Positions 16,622 through 26,371 are shown, numbered from the stretch's first letter. The stretch is DNA of 64,000 nt from Janthinobacterium lividum (GCF_034424625.1 NZ_CP139976.1:3534001-3598000), one strand, 5' to 3'. Made by a program: numbers and translations. Notes: generated by a model not told the origin, from the letters alone.

Positions 16622-16870
16622 ATGAACGATACCACCACCTTACCCCCATTGCCCGATCGCCTGTCGATCGACCCTAGCAGCCCTTACCACGTTGCAGCCG
16701 TGTTCGAGAACGACGTCGGCATCCGCTTCAACGACAAGGAGCGTCTTGACGTGGAAGAATATTGCATCAGCGAACGCTGGATCAAGGTCGCTTCCACCAA
16801 GTCCCTCGACCGCCGCGGCCGTCCGCTGCAGATCAAGCTGAAGGGCAAAGTCGAAGCTTTTTACCGCTAA
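16622..16870 (+). CDS. DUF3297 family protein
   Basis: The 82-residue protein matches DUF3297 along its length: LPDRLSIDPSSPYHVAAVF, then GIRFNDKERLDVEEYC, then KIKLKGKVEAFYR-like end. Function of the family is unknown; it is widespread in proteobacteria. The ATG at 16622 fits the family N-terminus. It has its own terminator and is not part of the flanking clusters. Confidence 0.9.
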   Translation: MNDTTTLPPLPDRLSIDPSSPYHVAAVFENDVGIRFNDKERLDVEEYCISERWIKVASTKSLDRRGRPLQIKLKGKVEAFYR

Positions 16871-16892
16871 GCAACGCACGCAGCTGTCATCG

Positions 16893-16917
16893 AGGCCGAT
16901 TTTCATCGGCCTTTTTT
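16893..16917 (+). terminator. rho-independent terminator of the DUF3297 gene
   Basis: AGGCCGAT (16893-16900) pairs with ATCGGCCT (16905-16912) around TTTC and is followed by a run of T. It lies just beyond the stop of the convergent DUF2063 gene. Confidence 0.88.
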
Positions 16918-16920
16918 GCG

Positions 16921-17814
16921 TCAGCCGCTTTCTGCGCATACATCGATGGTGACCAGACCGGCCGCGGCCGCCAGCGGCAGCCACAGCATGGCGTCGGCCA
17001 GTACCTCGTCCGGCGCCCTGCCGCTAGCCCGCGCCGCCTGCCCCGCGCACTGTGCCAGCGGCGCGCCGCCGGCCAACGCTTGCAGCCAATAAAACTGCCA
17101 GGGCTGCAAATCCTGCATGGCAAGCCGGTAATGCATGCGCGAAATGGCGACAAAGGCGGACCTGGCACCAGGCTGGGCCGGCACGGCGTCGTCCGGCGCG
17201 GCCTGCGCCTGTTGCCAGTAGTCGGACAAGGGGAACGACAGGGCCAGCAGCCGCGTGCACGGCGCCAGGCGCCAGGCCGGTGCATTTCCCAATAGCGAAT
17301 CCAATCCGCACGGCCACATGGGCGGCGCCAGCTTTTCCAGGCCGGACGCCCTGCCCGCTTCGCTGCGCGCCCGTTCCAGCTGCGCCAGTTCGACGGGAAA
17401 GCGCAAGGCGGCGCCCTGCGCGCCGGCGGCATGCTGGCTGGCGGCGAGAAAATCGGCAAAGCCGGCGCCCAGGTCGTACAGGGTCGCGGATGCGGACGGG
17501 TGGCGCCAGACATAGGCGCGGGCAAAGAAGGCGAACAGCTCGTCACCCATGACCTTGCGCAACACGGGATAGTCGGCTTGCAGGCATTCGAGCAGGCGCT
17601 GCACATAGCCGTCCGCATGGATGTGCAGCGGCGCCGGCCCGCCCCTGGCCCGTTTCAATACTTGCTCCTGCGTCAAGCCATGGCGCTCGCTGGCCAGCTG
17701 GACGCCGCGCGCCGCGCCGCCCGGCGCCGTCATCGCCGTTAGGAACCATGCCTGCAATTGCGCCAGCGGTGCGCGGGCCTCGCCAGATTCGCCTGCTGCG
17801 GTGCTACGGGGCAT
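16921..17814 (-). CDS. DUF2063 family MNIO partner protein (HvfC/BufC-like)
   Basis: The 297-residue protein begins with the DUF2063 pattern [12 protein letters not shown] and contains [25 protein letters not shown], typical of this family. DUF2063 proteins accompany DUF692 enzymes and help deliver the peptide substrate. The ATG at 17814 overlaps the DUF692 gene by 11 bases and gives a family-like N-terminus; the frame is open further upstream but that part reads as shadow. It is the third gene of a minus-strand operon with the DUF692 and ferritin-like genes. Confidence 0.85.
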   Translation of the reverse strand: MPRSTAAGESGEARAPLAQLQAWFLTAMTAPGGAARGVQLASERHGLTQEQVLKRARGGPAPLHIHADGYVQRLLECLQADYPVLRKVMGDELFAFFARAYVWRHPSASATLYDLGAGFADFLAASQHAAGAQGAALRFPVELAQLERARSEAGRASGLEKLAPPMWPCGLDSLLGNAPAWRLAPCTRLLALSFPLSDYWQQAQAAPDDAVPAQPGARSAFVAISRMHYRLAMQDLQPWQFYWLQALAGGAPLAQCAGQAARASGRAPDEVLADAMLWLPLAAAAGLVTIDVCAESG

Positions 17815-18733
17815 GGGCCGCCTCCAGGTGAAAGCCCAGCGGCGCAGAGACGGCGGCGGCAGCCGTGACTGGTGCCACATCCGCGAATTCTCCCCGCTCG
17901 GCCGCGCGCGCCTTGTCGAGCTCGGCCAGCAGCTGCGGGTACGGGGGAATCTCCGCATCCCATTCCAGCAGGGCCGACACGCCGCCCGTCAGCCGCTGCG
18001 CCAGCGCGTACAGGCGCCACACGGCGGCCGGCACGGGGGCGTCATGGGTATCGATCAGCACGGCGCCGCACACGGTGGGGCCGGCCAGGTGGATCTGCAC
18101 GATGTGCGCGTGCGGCAACTGGCGGATGTAGTGGGCCGCGTCATAGCCGTGGTTATGCGCGCTGACGTGGACATTGTTGACGTCGAGCAAGAGTCCGCAG
18201 CCCGTGTCTTCGGCCAGGCGGCCCAGGAATTCCCATTCCGGCATGCTGGACTGGGCAAATTCCACGTAGCTGCTGGGGTTTTCCAGGACCAGCGGACGGC
18301 CCAGGAATTCCTGCACCTGCCGCACGCGTCCCGCCACGTGGCGCAGGCTGGCCTCGTCCAGCGGCAGCGGCAGCAAGTCGTGGCTGTTGAGCGAGGCGGC
18401 GCCCGTCCAGCACAGGTGGTCGGAAATCCACGCGGGCCGGATCTCGCCGGCCAGCTGGCGCAGCTTGCGCAGATAGCCGAGATTGAGCGGATCGCTGCTA
18501 CCGATCGACAGCGAGACGCCATGCATGACGATGGGCACTTGCGCCGCCACCTGCTCCAACACATGGCGCGCATAGCCGTGGTTGTCGATGAAGTTCTCGC
18601 TGATGATCTCGAACCAGTCCACCTGCGGACCGTGACGCAGGATGTGCGCATAGTGCGGCGGGCGCAGCCCCACGCCCAGGCCCAGGTTCGGCAAGCCCAA
18701 GCGTGGCGCCACCGTGTGCATGGCGCGCCGCAT
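17804..18733 (-). CDS. DUF692 multinuclear iron oxidative enzyme (MNIO; HvfB/BufB/MbnB-like)
   Basis: The 309-residue TIM-barrel enzyme keeps the family metal and structural motifs in order: [58 protein letters not shown] and [17 protein letters not shown] enzymes use two or three iron ions to modify Cys (or Asp/Asn) of ribosomal peptides, as in methanobactin (MbnB), 3-thiaglutamate (TglH) and bufferins. The start at 18733 is set by a TGATG junction with the ferritin-like gene. With DUF2063 beside it, the upstream cysteine-rich protein is the obvious substrate candidate. Confidence 0.93.
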   Translation of the reverse strand: MRRAMHTVAPRLGLPNLGLGVGLRPPHYAHILRHGPQVDWFEIISENFIDNHGYARHVLEQVAAQVPIVMHGVSLSIGSSDPLNLGYLRKLRQLAGEIRPAWISDHLCWTGAASLNSHDLLPLPLDEASLRHVAGRVRQVQEFLGRPLVLENPSSYVEFAQSSMPEWEFLGRLAEDTGCGLLLDVNNVHVSAHNHGYDAAHYIRQLPHAHIVQIHLAGPTVCGAVLIDTHDAPVPAAVWRLYALAQRLTGGVSALLEWDAEIPPYPQLLAELDKARAAERGEFADVAPVTAAAAVSAPLGFHLEAAHAP

Positions 18734-20757
18734 CAGGTCGACGGCGGCAAGGCCAGGCGCAGGTCGGTAGGCGCCGGCGGCGCCCCCACCGGCGTGCCGC
18801 GCGCCGCCATCACCTTGCCGTAGGCTTCCCAGGCCTTGTCGTAGACATTGTCGCCCAGCGCAAAGCTCATGGTCTGGCCCAGCGGAATGCTGCGGTGCTC
18901 GGGCGCGGGTCCGAAATCGTACAAAGTCATGGTGGCAGGCTCGGGCGGTTCCTTGCCCGTCGTGTTCGGATACAGCTGCGAGGCCGAAATCGGCACGGCG
19001 CAGCCGCCGAATCCCCCGCATTTGTTGTCGCTGGGCGCGCTGTAGACTTTATCGGCCTGCGGCGGAGGCGGCGGCACATAGCACGGCGTGCCCGGCGACG
19101 CGGCAAGCTTGACCGAGTGGCCGCAGGACGAACCGCCCGTGTCGGCCTGGGCAAAGCCGCAGCCGCCCTGGGCATGGCAGCCGTTGGAGCCGCGGCAGGT
19201 ATGGTAGACGGCCAGCGCGGCGCAGGTGGACGAGGCCTCGCCTGCCAGGTGCATGCCCTGGCAGGCGTGGTACAGCACGCTTTTCTCGGCCAGCGGCACG
19301 CCCGTCGCCAGGTTCGGCGCCTGGCCCAGCACGGCCCAGCAGATGGCCATGCGGTCGCCCGCGCCCACCATCGACGGATACGGAAAGTCCAGTTGCTGGT
19401 TCTGCCAGTACTTGTCCAGCACGGAAGTGATGCCGTAGATGGCGCCCGTGGCCACCGTGCTCAGCATCTCCAGGGTGCCGCTGGCGTCCTTCAGGCGGTT
19501 CAGGGCACCCGCCACGGCCGCCGGCGCCGGGATATTCTGCGGCGCGCTGGCCGGGTTGTAGCGTTCGTTGGTCAGCATGGCCGCGCTCCACTGCTGGCCC
19601 TGCTTGTGCCAGCTGGCCCAGGTAGTCACGGGCAGCATCGCCTTGACCTGGCCGAAACGCTCGTAGTGGTCGAACGGGGCGCTGTCGTGGCGCGCCTGCG
19701 CGTCGCGCGATTCGGCATCCTTGCCATTATTCGCGTAGGACGGATAATCGCACTTCAAGGCATCCAGGTCTTCGCGGTAGTCGGGCTGCACGGCCTTCAG
19801 GCGCAGTGCCGCATCGCGGCGGTAGCGCTGGATGGCCGCTTCGCTGCCCTCGCCCTGGTCCGTGATGGCCGCCATCATGTCGATGGCCTTGTTGAACGAG
19901 CCCGTCTGGCCGCCATCCTGGTCCTGCGGGCCGAAGCAGGTATCGAATTTGGGAAATTCCGCCCGCGCATGGCCCTGGACCTGGCTATTGAACATGTCCT
20001 GCTGCACCGAACCGTTGACGAACAGCTTTTGCCACAGGGTCTGGCCATCCGCGTATTCGATGCTGATGTAGCGCGCATAGCATTCATACATGTAGCCGAT
20101 GGTGCCGAACAGGGGCAAGTCGTGCACGTGCTTGCCCGGCGTCCAGCCCGGCAGCGGCACTTCCGGGAAGTATTTGGTGTGGTTGTGCTTGTCGAACTCG
20201 GCCAGCTGGGCGCGTGCCTGCTCCTCGGGTTGCTCGATGGCGAGGAACAGGTCGCACTGGTTGCTGTTCAGCTCTTCCAGGTTGACGCGCACGTGGCGGT
20301 AGCCGGACGTGTCCTGCAAGTCGACGATGTGCGGGATCACCGTGCAGCTCTTGCCGTAGCAAGTCCAGCCATGGTCCTGCGATTGCAGCTCCGAACCCGT
20401 GAAGCATGGCGCCGTGCCGATGGCCGTGGCCAGGTTGGCCGCCATCTGCAGGTGCAGCATTTCCTGGATGAAGACGCTGAAGATGATGTTGAAGGCCTTT
20501 TGCTCCTTCAGCTCGGGCCGGGCCGTGGTGCCCATGCCCGGCCACTGGCGGCCCTCATAGTAGGTGACGCCTTTCGAGTTGATCTGGTGCGTGCCGTGGA
20601 TCGAGTACATGGTGGCCATGTACAGGGGAATGGTGAACAGCTCGACGCTGACGGCCGCCTGGGCGATGGCGCGCACGGCGGCCGTGTCGGTGTCCAGCAT
20701 GTCGAGCGGGCGCCTGATGATGGGGGCCTGGGTGCTTCCTAAAACGGGCATTTTCAT
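18733..20757 (-). CDS. large ferritin-like protein with cysteine-rich C-terminus, candidate MNIO substrate
   Basis: The 674-residue protein opens with a ferritin-like domain of the VioB-associated type (about 25-260; [19 protein letters not shown] and [14 protein letters not shown] give ExxH-like metal ligands). A middle region of unknown fold follows. From about residue 505 the sequence turns Cys-rich: nine of 17 Cys lie there, including [25 protein letters not shown] and [11 protein letters not shown], resembling cysteine repeats of MNIO substrates. The end ([12 protein letters not shown] and onward) is plain. There is no signal peptide. A GGAG ribosome site precedes the ATG at 20757. Role: possibly an iron or copper protein modified post-translationally. 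Confidence 0.82.
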   Translation of the reverse strand: MKMPVLGSTQAPIIRRPLDMLDTDTAAVRAIAQAAVSVELFTIPLYMATMYSIHGTHQINSKGVTYYEGRQWPGMGTTARPELKEQKAFNIIFSVFIQEMLHLQMAANLATAIGTAPCFTGSELQSQDHGWTCYGKSCTVIPHIVDLQDTSGYRHVRVNLEELNSNQCDLFLAIEQPEEQARAQLAEFDKHNHTKYFPEVPLPGWTPGKHVHDLPLFGTIGYMYECYARYISIEYADGQTLWQKLFVNGSVQQDMFNSQVQGHARAEFPKFDTCFGPQDQDGGQTGSFNKAIDMMAAITDQGEGSEAAIQRYRRDAALRLKAVQPDYREDLDALKCDYPSYANNGKDAESRDAQARHDSAPFDHYERFGQVKAMLPVTTWASWHKQGQQWSAAMLTNERYNPASAPQNIPAPAAVAGALNRLKDASGTLEMLSTVATGAIYGITSVLDKYWQNQQLDFPYPSMVGAGDRMAICWAVLGQAPNLATGVPLAEKSVLYHACQGMHLAGEASSTCAALAVYHTCRGSNGCHAQGGCGFAQADTGGSSCGHSVKLAASPGTPCYVPPPPPQADKVYSAPSDNKCGGFGGCAVPISASQLYPNTTGKEPPEPATMTLYDFGPAPEHRSIPLGQTMSFALGDNVYDKAWEAYGKVMAARGTPVGAPPAPTDLRLALPPST

Positions 20758-20987
20758 TCTGTATCTCCACAGGAAGGATGCGTTTCGGATATCGGGCCGG
20801 TCCGCGCCATCTGCGTACGCTGTTCACGGCAAGGAAATCATACGCCTGAGAAAGATACTTTTGCGGCAAGATTTATGCGCTGGCCTTGGGGTAAGGCAGT
20901 CAGCCCTGGGCCATGAAAATAGGCGTTTTCAGCGGTCATTCGATGACAATTGAATAGAATCGGCAAAACGCGCGCGTGTATAAGCGG

Positions 20988-21009
20988 CGCGCCGGCAAAC
21001 GCCGGCGCG
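20988..21009 (-). terminator. possible terminator hairpin after the lipoprotein gene
   Basis: CGCGCCGGC (20988-20996) pairs perfectly with GCCGGCGCG (21001-21009) around a 4-base loop, 18 bases beyond the stop of the minus-strand lipoprotein gene. There is no T-run, so it may act only as a transcript-end stabiliser. Confidence 0.4.
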
Positions 21010-21027
21010 TGGCTTGCATGGTGATAG

Positions 21028-21675
21028 TCAGGCGCCGGGCGGCGGCTGGAAGGCGCAAAAGCCGGGCCACTGGTCGCGGCTGTCGCATACTTTCAGGCAG
21101 CCTTTGTCATCCTTGAAGGTGGCGACGACCTTGATGGGGAAGCCATATTTTGGCGTGGTGGCCAGGAAGGCGGACGGGCAGCTTTGCTCGTTGCTGAAGC
21201 GGAAAGTGATTTCTTCGCGGCGGCCCTTGCGCTCAAAGCCCAGCATGAAGGTTTCATTGCTGTTCCATTGCGCCTTGCCCGGCACGCGGAAGCGGTAGCG
21301 CGGGCTGCCCTGCTGCTGGCCGTCAAGTTTCTGGCCGAAGACGCGGCTGCTGGCCGTGGCCGTTTCGACCTTGGCGATCGGATAGGGCACGGCAAACATG
21401 TAGGTGCCGGCAAAACCCTGGTCGAAGCCGAGGCCCTTCTGGTAAAACGGTACGACGATATGCGGCGCGCCCGTGTATTCCACGGTATTGCGGGCCGTCA
21501 CGCGCGACGTCAGCTTGTCATCGGGCTCTTTGCCGAAGACCACGTCCAGTTCCAGCAAGGCTTGTTGCTTGTCAATATCTTGCGCCAGATAATCCTTGGG
21601 GAACATTTCGCCGTGCACGCAGCCGGCCAGCAGGGAGGCGGCGAGGCAGCCAGCGAGGAGTTTGGGTATTGTCAT
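21028..21675 (-). CDS. hypothetical lipoprotein
   Basis: The 215-residue product begins with a lipoprotein signal (LAASLLAGC, lipobox Cys at about 19), so it is anchored in a membrane facing the periplasm. The mature part is mostly beta-like with KVVATFKDDKGCLKVCDS and a Pro-rich end; no family was recognised. It overlaps the upstream gene by ATGA, and the pair is likely co-expressed and functionally linked. Confidence 0.75.
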   Translation of the reverse strand: MTIPKLLAGCLAASLLAGCVHGEMFPKDYLAQDIDKQQALLELDVVFGKEPDDKLTSRVTARNTVEYTGAPHIVVPFYQKGLGFDQGFAGTYMFAVPYPIAKVETATASSRVFGQKLDGQQQGSPRYRFRVPGKAQWNSNETFMLGFERKGRREEITFRFSNEQSCPSAFLATTPKYGFPIKVVATFKDDKGCLKVCDSRDQWPGFCAFQPPPGA

Positions 21676-22553
21676 GGCTGTTTTCCTTCCGGCGGCGCGG
21701 AAATGAGGCCCAGCCCCGTCACCTGCAAGCCGTTCTTGCCCTGTTTCCATTGAAATTGCTGGCCGAACCAGGCCAGTTCCAGCTCGCGCCGGATGCGGTT
21801 CGAATCCGTGCGGCCCTGGCGCGCCTTGATGGCGGCGCCCGCCTGCGCGGAAGCGGCTTCCGACAAGGGCTTCAGCCACCGTTGATAGGTGTCGGCCGGC
21901 AAGGCCAGGACACCGGCCACGCCGTCGTCGCGCGTGGCGACGATAATCCCTACCTTCGTCAGCGCATTCGTCAGATAGGCGCCACGCCGCCCGTCGGGCG
22001 AGACGGAGACCAGCATGGCGGGCGCGTAATCGCCAGTGACGATGCCCGGCACGTCAAACCACAGCAGCTCGCCCGTGTCCGTATCGAGCGCGCGGCCGTC
22101 GCGCGCAAACAGCAGTATTTCGCTGCGGCCCGGCTGCGGCACGCCCCATTCGGGGTCGCGCTCCGTGCGCACCATGTCGTCGCGCTGCATGGGACTGACG
22201 GGGCGCATCAGCGGTTCGCCGTTCTGCACGCCGATCAATATCGTGCCCTGGCCCGTATAGCCCTTGGTAAAGGCCAGCAGCATGGGCTGGCCTTCGCGCC
22301 TGGCCTTGAGGGGACGCACTTCCACCACTTCGCGCGCGCCGCCGGGCCAATAGCTGTGCTTACGGAAAGACAAGTTGACGAGCGGATCGTGGCGGTCGCG
22401 CGTGACGACAAAGTCGCCGTATTGCTGCATCACCGGCACGTATGGTGTTTGCGCCTGCGCGGCAGGCAGGACGGCGGCAGGCAGGACGGCGGCAAGCAAG
22501 CTGGCGGCGGCCGCCAGGCGGCATAAAGGTAGCAACAGAGGTAGGAACGGCAT
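21672..22553 (-). CDS. secreted hypothetical protein
   Basis: The roughly 293-residue protein has a long signal peptide containing an 18-base tandem DNA repeat (AAVLP repeated) and a cleavage region ending AQA. The mature part looks beta-rich and of unknown function (VVTRDRHDPLVNLSFRKHSYW, RPVSPMQRDDM, GLGLISAPPEGKQP). Two starts are possible: ATG 22553 (AGGA at 5-base spacing) and ATG 22595 (GAGGA at 7 bases); the choice here is for the shorter signal peptide. It is the first gene of a two-gene operon with the lipoprotein. Confidence 0.7.
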   Translation of the reverse strand: MPFLPLLLPLCRLAAAASLLAAVLPAAVLPAAQAQTPYVPVMQQYGDFVVTRDRHDPLVNLSFRKHSYWPGGAREVVEVRPLKARREGQPMLLAFTKGYTGQGTILIGVQNGEPLMRPVSPMQRDDMVRTERDPEWGVPQPGRSEILLFARDGRALDTDTGELLWFDVPGIVTGDYAPAMLVSVSPDGRRGAYLTNALTKVGIIVATRDDGVAGVLALPADTYQRWLKPLSEAASAQAGAAIKARQGRTDSNRIRRELELAWFGQQFQWKQGKNGLQVTGLGLISAPPEGKQP

Positions 22554-22634
22554 GGCATCCTGCAAAGGTCGCACTGGGCGAAGGAACAGCATCATAGACG
22601 ATTCCTCGCCAGCAACACTGTCCGATAGGAAACA

Positions 22635-23453
22635 TCAACGGCGCTGGATTTCGATCAGTTCGATCTCGAACAGCTTGGGCCACAGCTTGCCCGTGACAAA
22701 CAAGCGCTTGCCGCGCGCATCCCAGGCGATGCCGTTGAGTACGGCGTCGGGATTGGCCGTACCCCGCTGCGCGGGCGGCAGCAAGCCCGTCAGGTCGATC
22801 CAGCCGACCACCTTGCCGCTGGCCGGGTCGATGCGGGCGATCACGTCCGCGCCCCACACATTCGCGTACAGCTCGCCGTCGACCATTTCCAGTTCGTTCA
22901 GGCGCTCGATGGGGCGGCCTTCCGCCTTCACCTCGAAACGGCGGACCTCAGCCAGGGTTTTCGGGTTCAGCACGCGGATGGCGGAGCTGCCGTCGCTCAT
23001 GTAGACAAATTGACTGTCGCTGGCCAGGCCCCAGCCTTCGCCCTGGTAGCTGAATGTGCGTTTCAGCTTGAACGTTTTCTGGTCAAACACATAACCGGTC
23101 TGCGACATCCACGTCAGGCCAAGGATGTCATCGCCCACGTCCGTGATGCCTTCGCCGAATACTTTTTTATCGAGCATGCTTTTCTGCAGCACCTTGCCAG
23201 TCGTCAATTCCACCTTGCGCAAGGAAGACTGGCCGTTCTGGCCCGTGCTTTCATACAGATGACCATCCTTGAACAGCAAGCCCTGGGTAAACGCCCGGGG
23301 GTCGTGCGGATAGGTATTCTTGACGAAATAGCCATACACGGGAATGGCGGCCTGGGCATAACCCATCTCGCTCATCAGGCCGACGGTGCATAACAATCCC
23401 AGCAGCAGCGAGCCTGCCGTGCGTTTCAGACTTGTTTTACCGATATTCTTCAT
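22635..23453 (-). CDS. glutaminyl-peptide cyclotransferase (plant/bacterial type)
   Basis: The 272-residue exported protein converts N-terminal Gln of peptides to pyroglutamate. It has a signal peptide (about 1-36, ending GYAQA) and the five-bladed propeller pattern of the plant-type enzyme: YPHDPRAFTQGLLFKDGHLYESTG, LTWMSQTGYVFD, GEGWGLA, LNELEMVDGELYANVW and LNGIAWDA. These stretches are characteristic, and length fits. It acts in the periplasm. No operon partner is seen. Confidence 0.93.
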   Translation of the reverse strand: MKNIGKTSLKRTAGSLLLGLLCTVGLMSEMGYAQAAIPVYGYFVKNTYPHDPRAFTQGLLFKDGHLYESTGQNGQSSLRKVELTTGKVLQKSMLDKKVFGEGITDVGDDILGLTWMSQTGYVFDQKTFKLKRTFSYQGEGWGLASDSQFVYMSDGSSAIRVLNPKTLAEVRRFEVKAEGRPIERLNELEMVDGELYANVWGADVIARIDPASGKVVGWIDLTGLLPPAQRGTANPDAVLNGIAWDARGKRLFVTGKLWPKLFEIELIEIQRR

Positions 23454-23478
23454 ATTCTTGGCGGTGGTTGGCGAGCGC

Positions 23479-24387
23479 CTATTGTAATCGCCCGGGCTGC
23501 GCCATGCGCGCCCTGACGAGCTCCAGCCAGGCGCGGGCAGCGAAAGACAGCCGACCGCCGCGGCGCCAGGCCAGCATCAGATTCCATTCCACGGGCGGAC
23601 CGTCCAAGGGAATCACGGCAAACTGCGCTGGCTCGAGCGTGTCGCAATACATCTTCGGCAACAGGCAGATGCCCACGCCCAGGCGGACCAGCGAGGCGAT
23701 GAAATCCCACTGGCCGCTGCGGCCCGTGATGCGCGGCGCAAAACCGGCCCGCTGGCAGGCATCGAGCACGATGTCGTTCAGGGCGAAGGCGGCGCCATAG
23801 AAAATGAAGGGGCTGTCGGCCAGCTCGGCCAGGGCCACGGAAGAGCGTCCCTGCCACGGCGAACCGGGCGCGGCCAGCAGGCACAGCGGCGAGCGCACGA
23901 GGGGCAAGGCCTCGAAATCCTGCCAGGTAGCCGCATTGCCCGGGTAATCGAGCATGGTGCCCAGCTCCACCATGCCGGTGCGCAAGTCGCGCTCGATGGC
24001 TTGCGTGCCGCTTTCATACATTTTCAGCTCGATGCCCGGATAGCGCTGGTGGTACTCGGCCAGCCACGGCGCCAGGGTGGAATGCGTTTGCGGCGACACG
24101 CCCACCCGCAACTCGCCCCGCTCCAGCTCTTGCAGGTCGCGCAATTCCACCTTCAGTTCCGCGTGCAGGGCCAGCAATGTATGCGCGCGCGCCAGCACCA
24201 CCTTGCCCGCGTCCGTCAGGGTAAAACGTTTACCGGCACGGTCCAGCAAGGCCAGGTCCAGCGACTGTTCCAGCTGTTGGACCATCTTGCTGACGGTGGG
24301 CTGCGTCACGTGCAGCCTGGCGGCCGCCCGCGTAAAACTGTTCTGTTCCACCACTTCGACGAAGTAGCGCAGGGAGCGGATATCCAT
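23479..24387 (-). CDS. LysR-family regulator divergent from lrgA/lrgB-type genes
   Basis: The 302-residue protein starts MDIRSLRYFVEVVEQNSFTR and has the winged helix (RAAARLHVTQPTVSKMVQQLE) and an effector-binding domain typical of LysR regulators. Orientation, diverging from a CidA/LrgA family gene, matches CidR-like regulators that respond to carbon overflow or acetate, but the ligand is not shown. The ATG at 24387 was taken over an upstream one at 24399 because it fits the family N-terminus. Confidence 0.9.
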   Translation of the reverse strand: MDIRSLRYFVEVVEQNSFTRAAARLHVTQPTVSKMVQQLEQSLDLALLDRAGKRFTLTDAGKVVLARAHTLLALHAELKVELRDLQELERGELRVGVSPQTHSTLAPWLAEYHQRYPGIELKMYESGTQAIERDLRTGMVELGTMLDYPGNAATWQDFEALPLVRSPLCLLAAPGSPWQGRSSVALAELADSPFIFYGAAFALNDIVLDACQRAGFAPRITGRSGQWDFIASLVRLGVGICLLPKMYCDTLEPAQFAVIPLDGPPVEWNLMLAWRRGGRLSFAARAWLELVRARMAQPGRLQ

Positions 24388-24405
24388 GATGCATTCCAAT
24401 ATCGA

Positions 24406-24416
24406 ATGATAATCAT
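24406..24416. promoter_or_regulatory. candidate LysR-type operator (ATGAT-A-ATCAT)
   Basis: A perfect 11-base palindrome lies 19 bases before the lysR start and about 75 bases before the lrgA-type start. Such a symmetric T/A-rich site in a divergent intergenic region is the usual place for LysR autoregulation and target control. Confidence 0.45.
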
Positions 24417-24489
24417 AAGTTTAAGTCATTTTATCTTTTGATGTGGCGTCCCTACAATGAAACCTTCCCCTGCCGTTTGAAAGCCTGCC

Positions 24490-24945
24490 GTGAAAGCCGC
24501 CCCCTATCCCGCCGCCCTGCCCTCCATCCCCGCCTGGCGCCAGCCCGCGCAGACCGTGTGGCAAGTGGGTGTGCTGATCGCCGCCTGGTGGCTGGCCGAC
24601 GAGGCCGCTTCCGCACTGCACTTGCCGTTTTCCGGCGGCGTGGTGGGCCTGTTCGTGCTGGTGGCCCTGCTGCTGGCGGGTTGGGTGCGGCCTGCCGCCA
24701 TCGAACTGGGCGCAAACTGGCTGCTGGCCAACATGCTGCTGTTCTTCATTCCGCTGGTTGTGTCCGTGGTGCAATTTACGCAGCTGTTGAAGTCGCAGGG
24801 CTTGATGCTGTTCTTAAACATCGGCCTGGGCTTTGCCAGCGTGATGCTGGCCACGGCCTTCACCGTGGAATGGGTGTGCCGCTATGAACGCAAGTTGCGC
24901 CTGCAAACACTGCTGCGCCAGCGCGCCGCCAGGGCGCAAGCATGA
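24490..24945 (+). CDS. CidA/LrgA family holin-like membrane protein
   Basis: The 151-residue inner-membrane protein has four hydrophobic segments and CidA/LrgA features (FSGGVVGLFVLVALLLAGW, LLANMLLFFIPLVVSVVQ). The family forms oligomeric pores or pyruvate/acetate-related transport units with an LrgB/CidB partner, encoded here directly downstream with a 4-base overlap. The start is GTG at 24490. Control by the divergent LysR gene is likely. Confidence 0.9.
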   Translation: MKAAPYPAALPSIPAWRQPAQTVWQVGVLIAAWWLADEAASALHLPFSGGVVGLFVLVALLLAGWVRPAAIELGANWLLANMLLFFIPLVVSVVQFTQLLKSQGLMLFLNIGLGFASVMLATAFTVEWVCRYERKLRLQTLLRQRAARAQA

Positions 24946-25631
24946 GCACCTTGCTCCTGTCCCTGCTGTTCTTGCTGCTGACCCTGGTGCTGTTCTACGC
25001 CAACCAGGCCCTGCACCGCCGCCATCCGCATTTCCTGCTGACTCCCGCCATCTGCACCTCGGCAATACTCATCGTCATCGTGCAGGCGACCTCGACGCCG
25101 TTCGCCACGTATTTCGGCGAAACGCGCTGGCTGCCGTGGCTGCTGGGCCCGGCCACCATCGCGTTTGCGCTGCCCATCTTTCAGGAGCGCAAACTGATCC
25201 GCAAGCACTGGCTGGCCTTGAGCCTGGGCAGCTGCGCCGGCATCTTGGCATCGGTTGCCGCCACCCTGCTGCTGGACAGTGTTTTGGGCGTGCATGGCGA
25301 CATGGCGCGCAGCCTGCTGGCGCGCTCCGTGTCGACGCCGTTCGCGTTGGAGGCGTCGCGCCACATGGGCGGCTCGGCCCAGCTGACAGGTATCTTCGTG
25401 GTGATGACGGGTTTGTTCGGCTTGATGCTGGGCAAACCGCTCTTAAAACTGCTGCCCTTGCGCATGCGCATCGCCCGTGGCGCCCCGTATGGCGCGGCCG
25501 CGCACGGTTTTGGATTATCCGTGGCGCGCCGCGTGGGCACTGAAGAAGGCGCCGTGGCCAGCCTGACGATGATTTTCTCGGGCGTCGTGACGGTACTGCT
25601 GGCGCCCCTGCTGGGGCATCTGCTAGGCTAG
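24942..25631 (+). CDS. LrgB/CidB family membrane protein
   Basis: The 229-residue protein has about six membrane helices and the LrgB pattern: RSLLARSVSTPFALEASRHMGG, PYGAAAHGFGLSVARRVGTEEGAVASL. It is the partner of the LrgA-type protein just upstream (ATGA overlap). Together they affect murein hydrolase activity or small organic acid movement. Its stop overlaps the convergent tetR stop by 4 bases. Confidence 0.92.
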   Translation: MSTLLLSLLFLLLTLVLFYANQALHRRHPHFLLTPAICTSAILIVIVQATSTPFATYFGETRWLPWLLGPATIAFALPIFQERKLIRKHWLALSLGSCAGILASVAATLLLDSVLGVHGDMARSLLARSVSTPFALEASRHMGGSAQLTGIFVVMTGLFGLMLGKPLLKLLPLRMRIARGAPYGAAAHGFGLSVARRVGTEEGAVASLTMIFSGVVTVLLAPLLGHLLG

Positions 25632-26314
25632 CGGCCCGCTTGCAGCGCCTGCATGCCATGCACGATCAGGTCGATTCCTGCCAGGAAATCCTCGCGGTCA
25701 TCGTGCGCGCGCAGCTGCCCCGCCACCTTGCGGGCAAATGGAAACGCCTGCGCGTCGAGGCGTGACCAGGCGCCCGCCATGGTGTCGAGGAAATGCGCGC
25801 GCTCCAGGCCTTTTTCTCGGGCGATGGCGGCATTGGCCGCATTCTGCCCGCTCACGCCCAGCAGATAATTGAGCAGGGTGCATGCCGCCAGCCATTGCCT
25901 GTCCTGCGGCACGCCCAGCGCATCCACTTGCCGCCCCAGGCGTTCCAGGATGCGCACGGTAGGCAGCTGGCCCGGCGCGCGCGACAGGGCCGAACCCAGC
26001 CACGGATGCGCATCCATCGCCTCGAACATGGCCAGCGCCACGGCGCGGATGCCCGCCTGTGGCGTCTCGCACTGCAGGACGGCAGCCATGGCGCGGGCGA
26101 CGATGGCGTCGCTGGCGGCCGTGAACAAATCATCCTTGTCGGCAACATGCCAGTAAATGGCGCCCGCCCCAGTCGCCAGGCGCGTGGCCAGGGCGCGGAA
26201 GGTCAGGCCGCCCTCGCCCGCAGTATCGAGCAGGGCAATGGCGGCATCGATGATGGTGTCGCGCGTCAGCGAGTCGGCGCGTCGTGGTGGGGTCATTACG
26301 GTATTGGAGGACAT
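25628..26314 (-). CDS. TetR/AcrR-family regulator
   Basis: The 228-residue protein has the TetR N-terminal helix-turn-helix (LTRDTIIDAAIALLDTAGEG then FRALATRLATGAGAIYWHV-ADKDDLF) and a C-terminal ligand-binding domain. It is transcribed divergently from the TetX-like monooxygenase gene, with an inverted repeat between them, so it probably represses that gene and itself. The inducer is unknown. Confidence 0.9.
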   Translation of the reverse strand: MSSNTVMTPPRRADSLTRDTIIDAAIALLDTAGEGGLTFRALATRLATGAGAIYWHVADKDDLFTAASDAIVARAMAAVLQCETPQAGIRAVALAMFEAMDAHPWLGSALSRAPGQLPTVRILERLGRQVDALGVPQDRQWLAACTLLNYLLGVSGQNAANAAIAREKGLERAHFLDTMAGAWSRLDAQAFPFARKVAGQLRAHDDREDFLAGIDLIVHGMQALQAGR

Positions 26315-26356
26315 CGCCTATCTTGACACACATGCCGCCGTGCCGCAAAATTCTTG

Positions 26357-26371
26357 TGGAATGACGTTCCA
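26357..26371. promoter_or_regulatory. inverted repeat in the tetR/monooxygenase intergenic region
   Basis: TGGAA-N5-TTCCA lies 33 bases before the monooxygenase start and 43 bases from the tetR start. A second, AT-rich symmetry (AGTTT...AAACT) adjoins it. This is the natural place for the TetR operator. Confidence 0.45.

Noticed and set aside
18703..20742. Long plus-strand open frame opposite the ferritin-like gene
   Set aside because: Its product is rich in Arg/Gly/Val/His with no motifs, while the minus strand gives clear domains and a ribosome site; it is a GC-driven shadow.
18733..20757. Part of a violacein cluster because of VioB-type ferritin-like similarity
   Set aside because: No vioA, vioC, vioD or vioE gene is nearby; partners are DUF692 and DUF2063.
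22449..22500. Short tandem repeat considered as a CRISPR or VNTR
   Set aside because: Only two copies, in frame, encoding AVLPA repeats inside a signal peptide.
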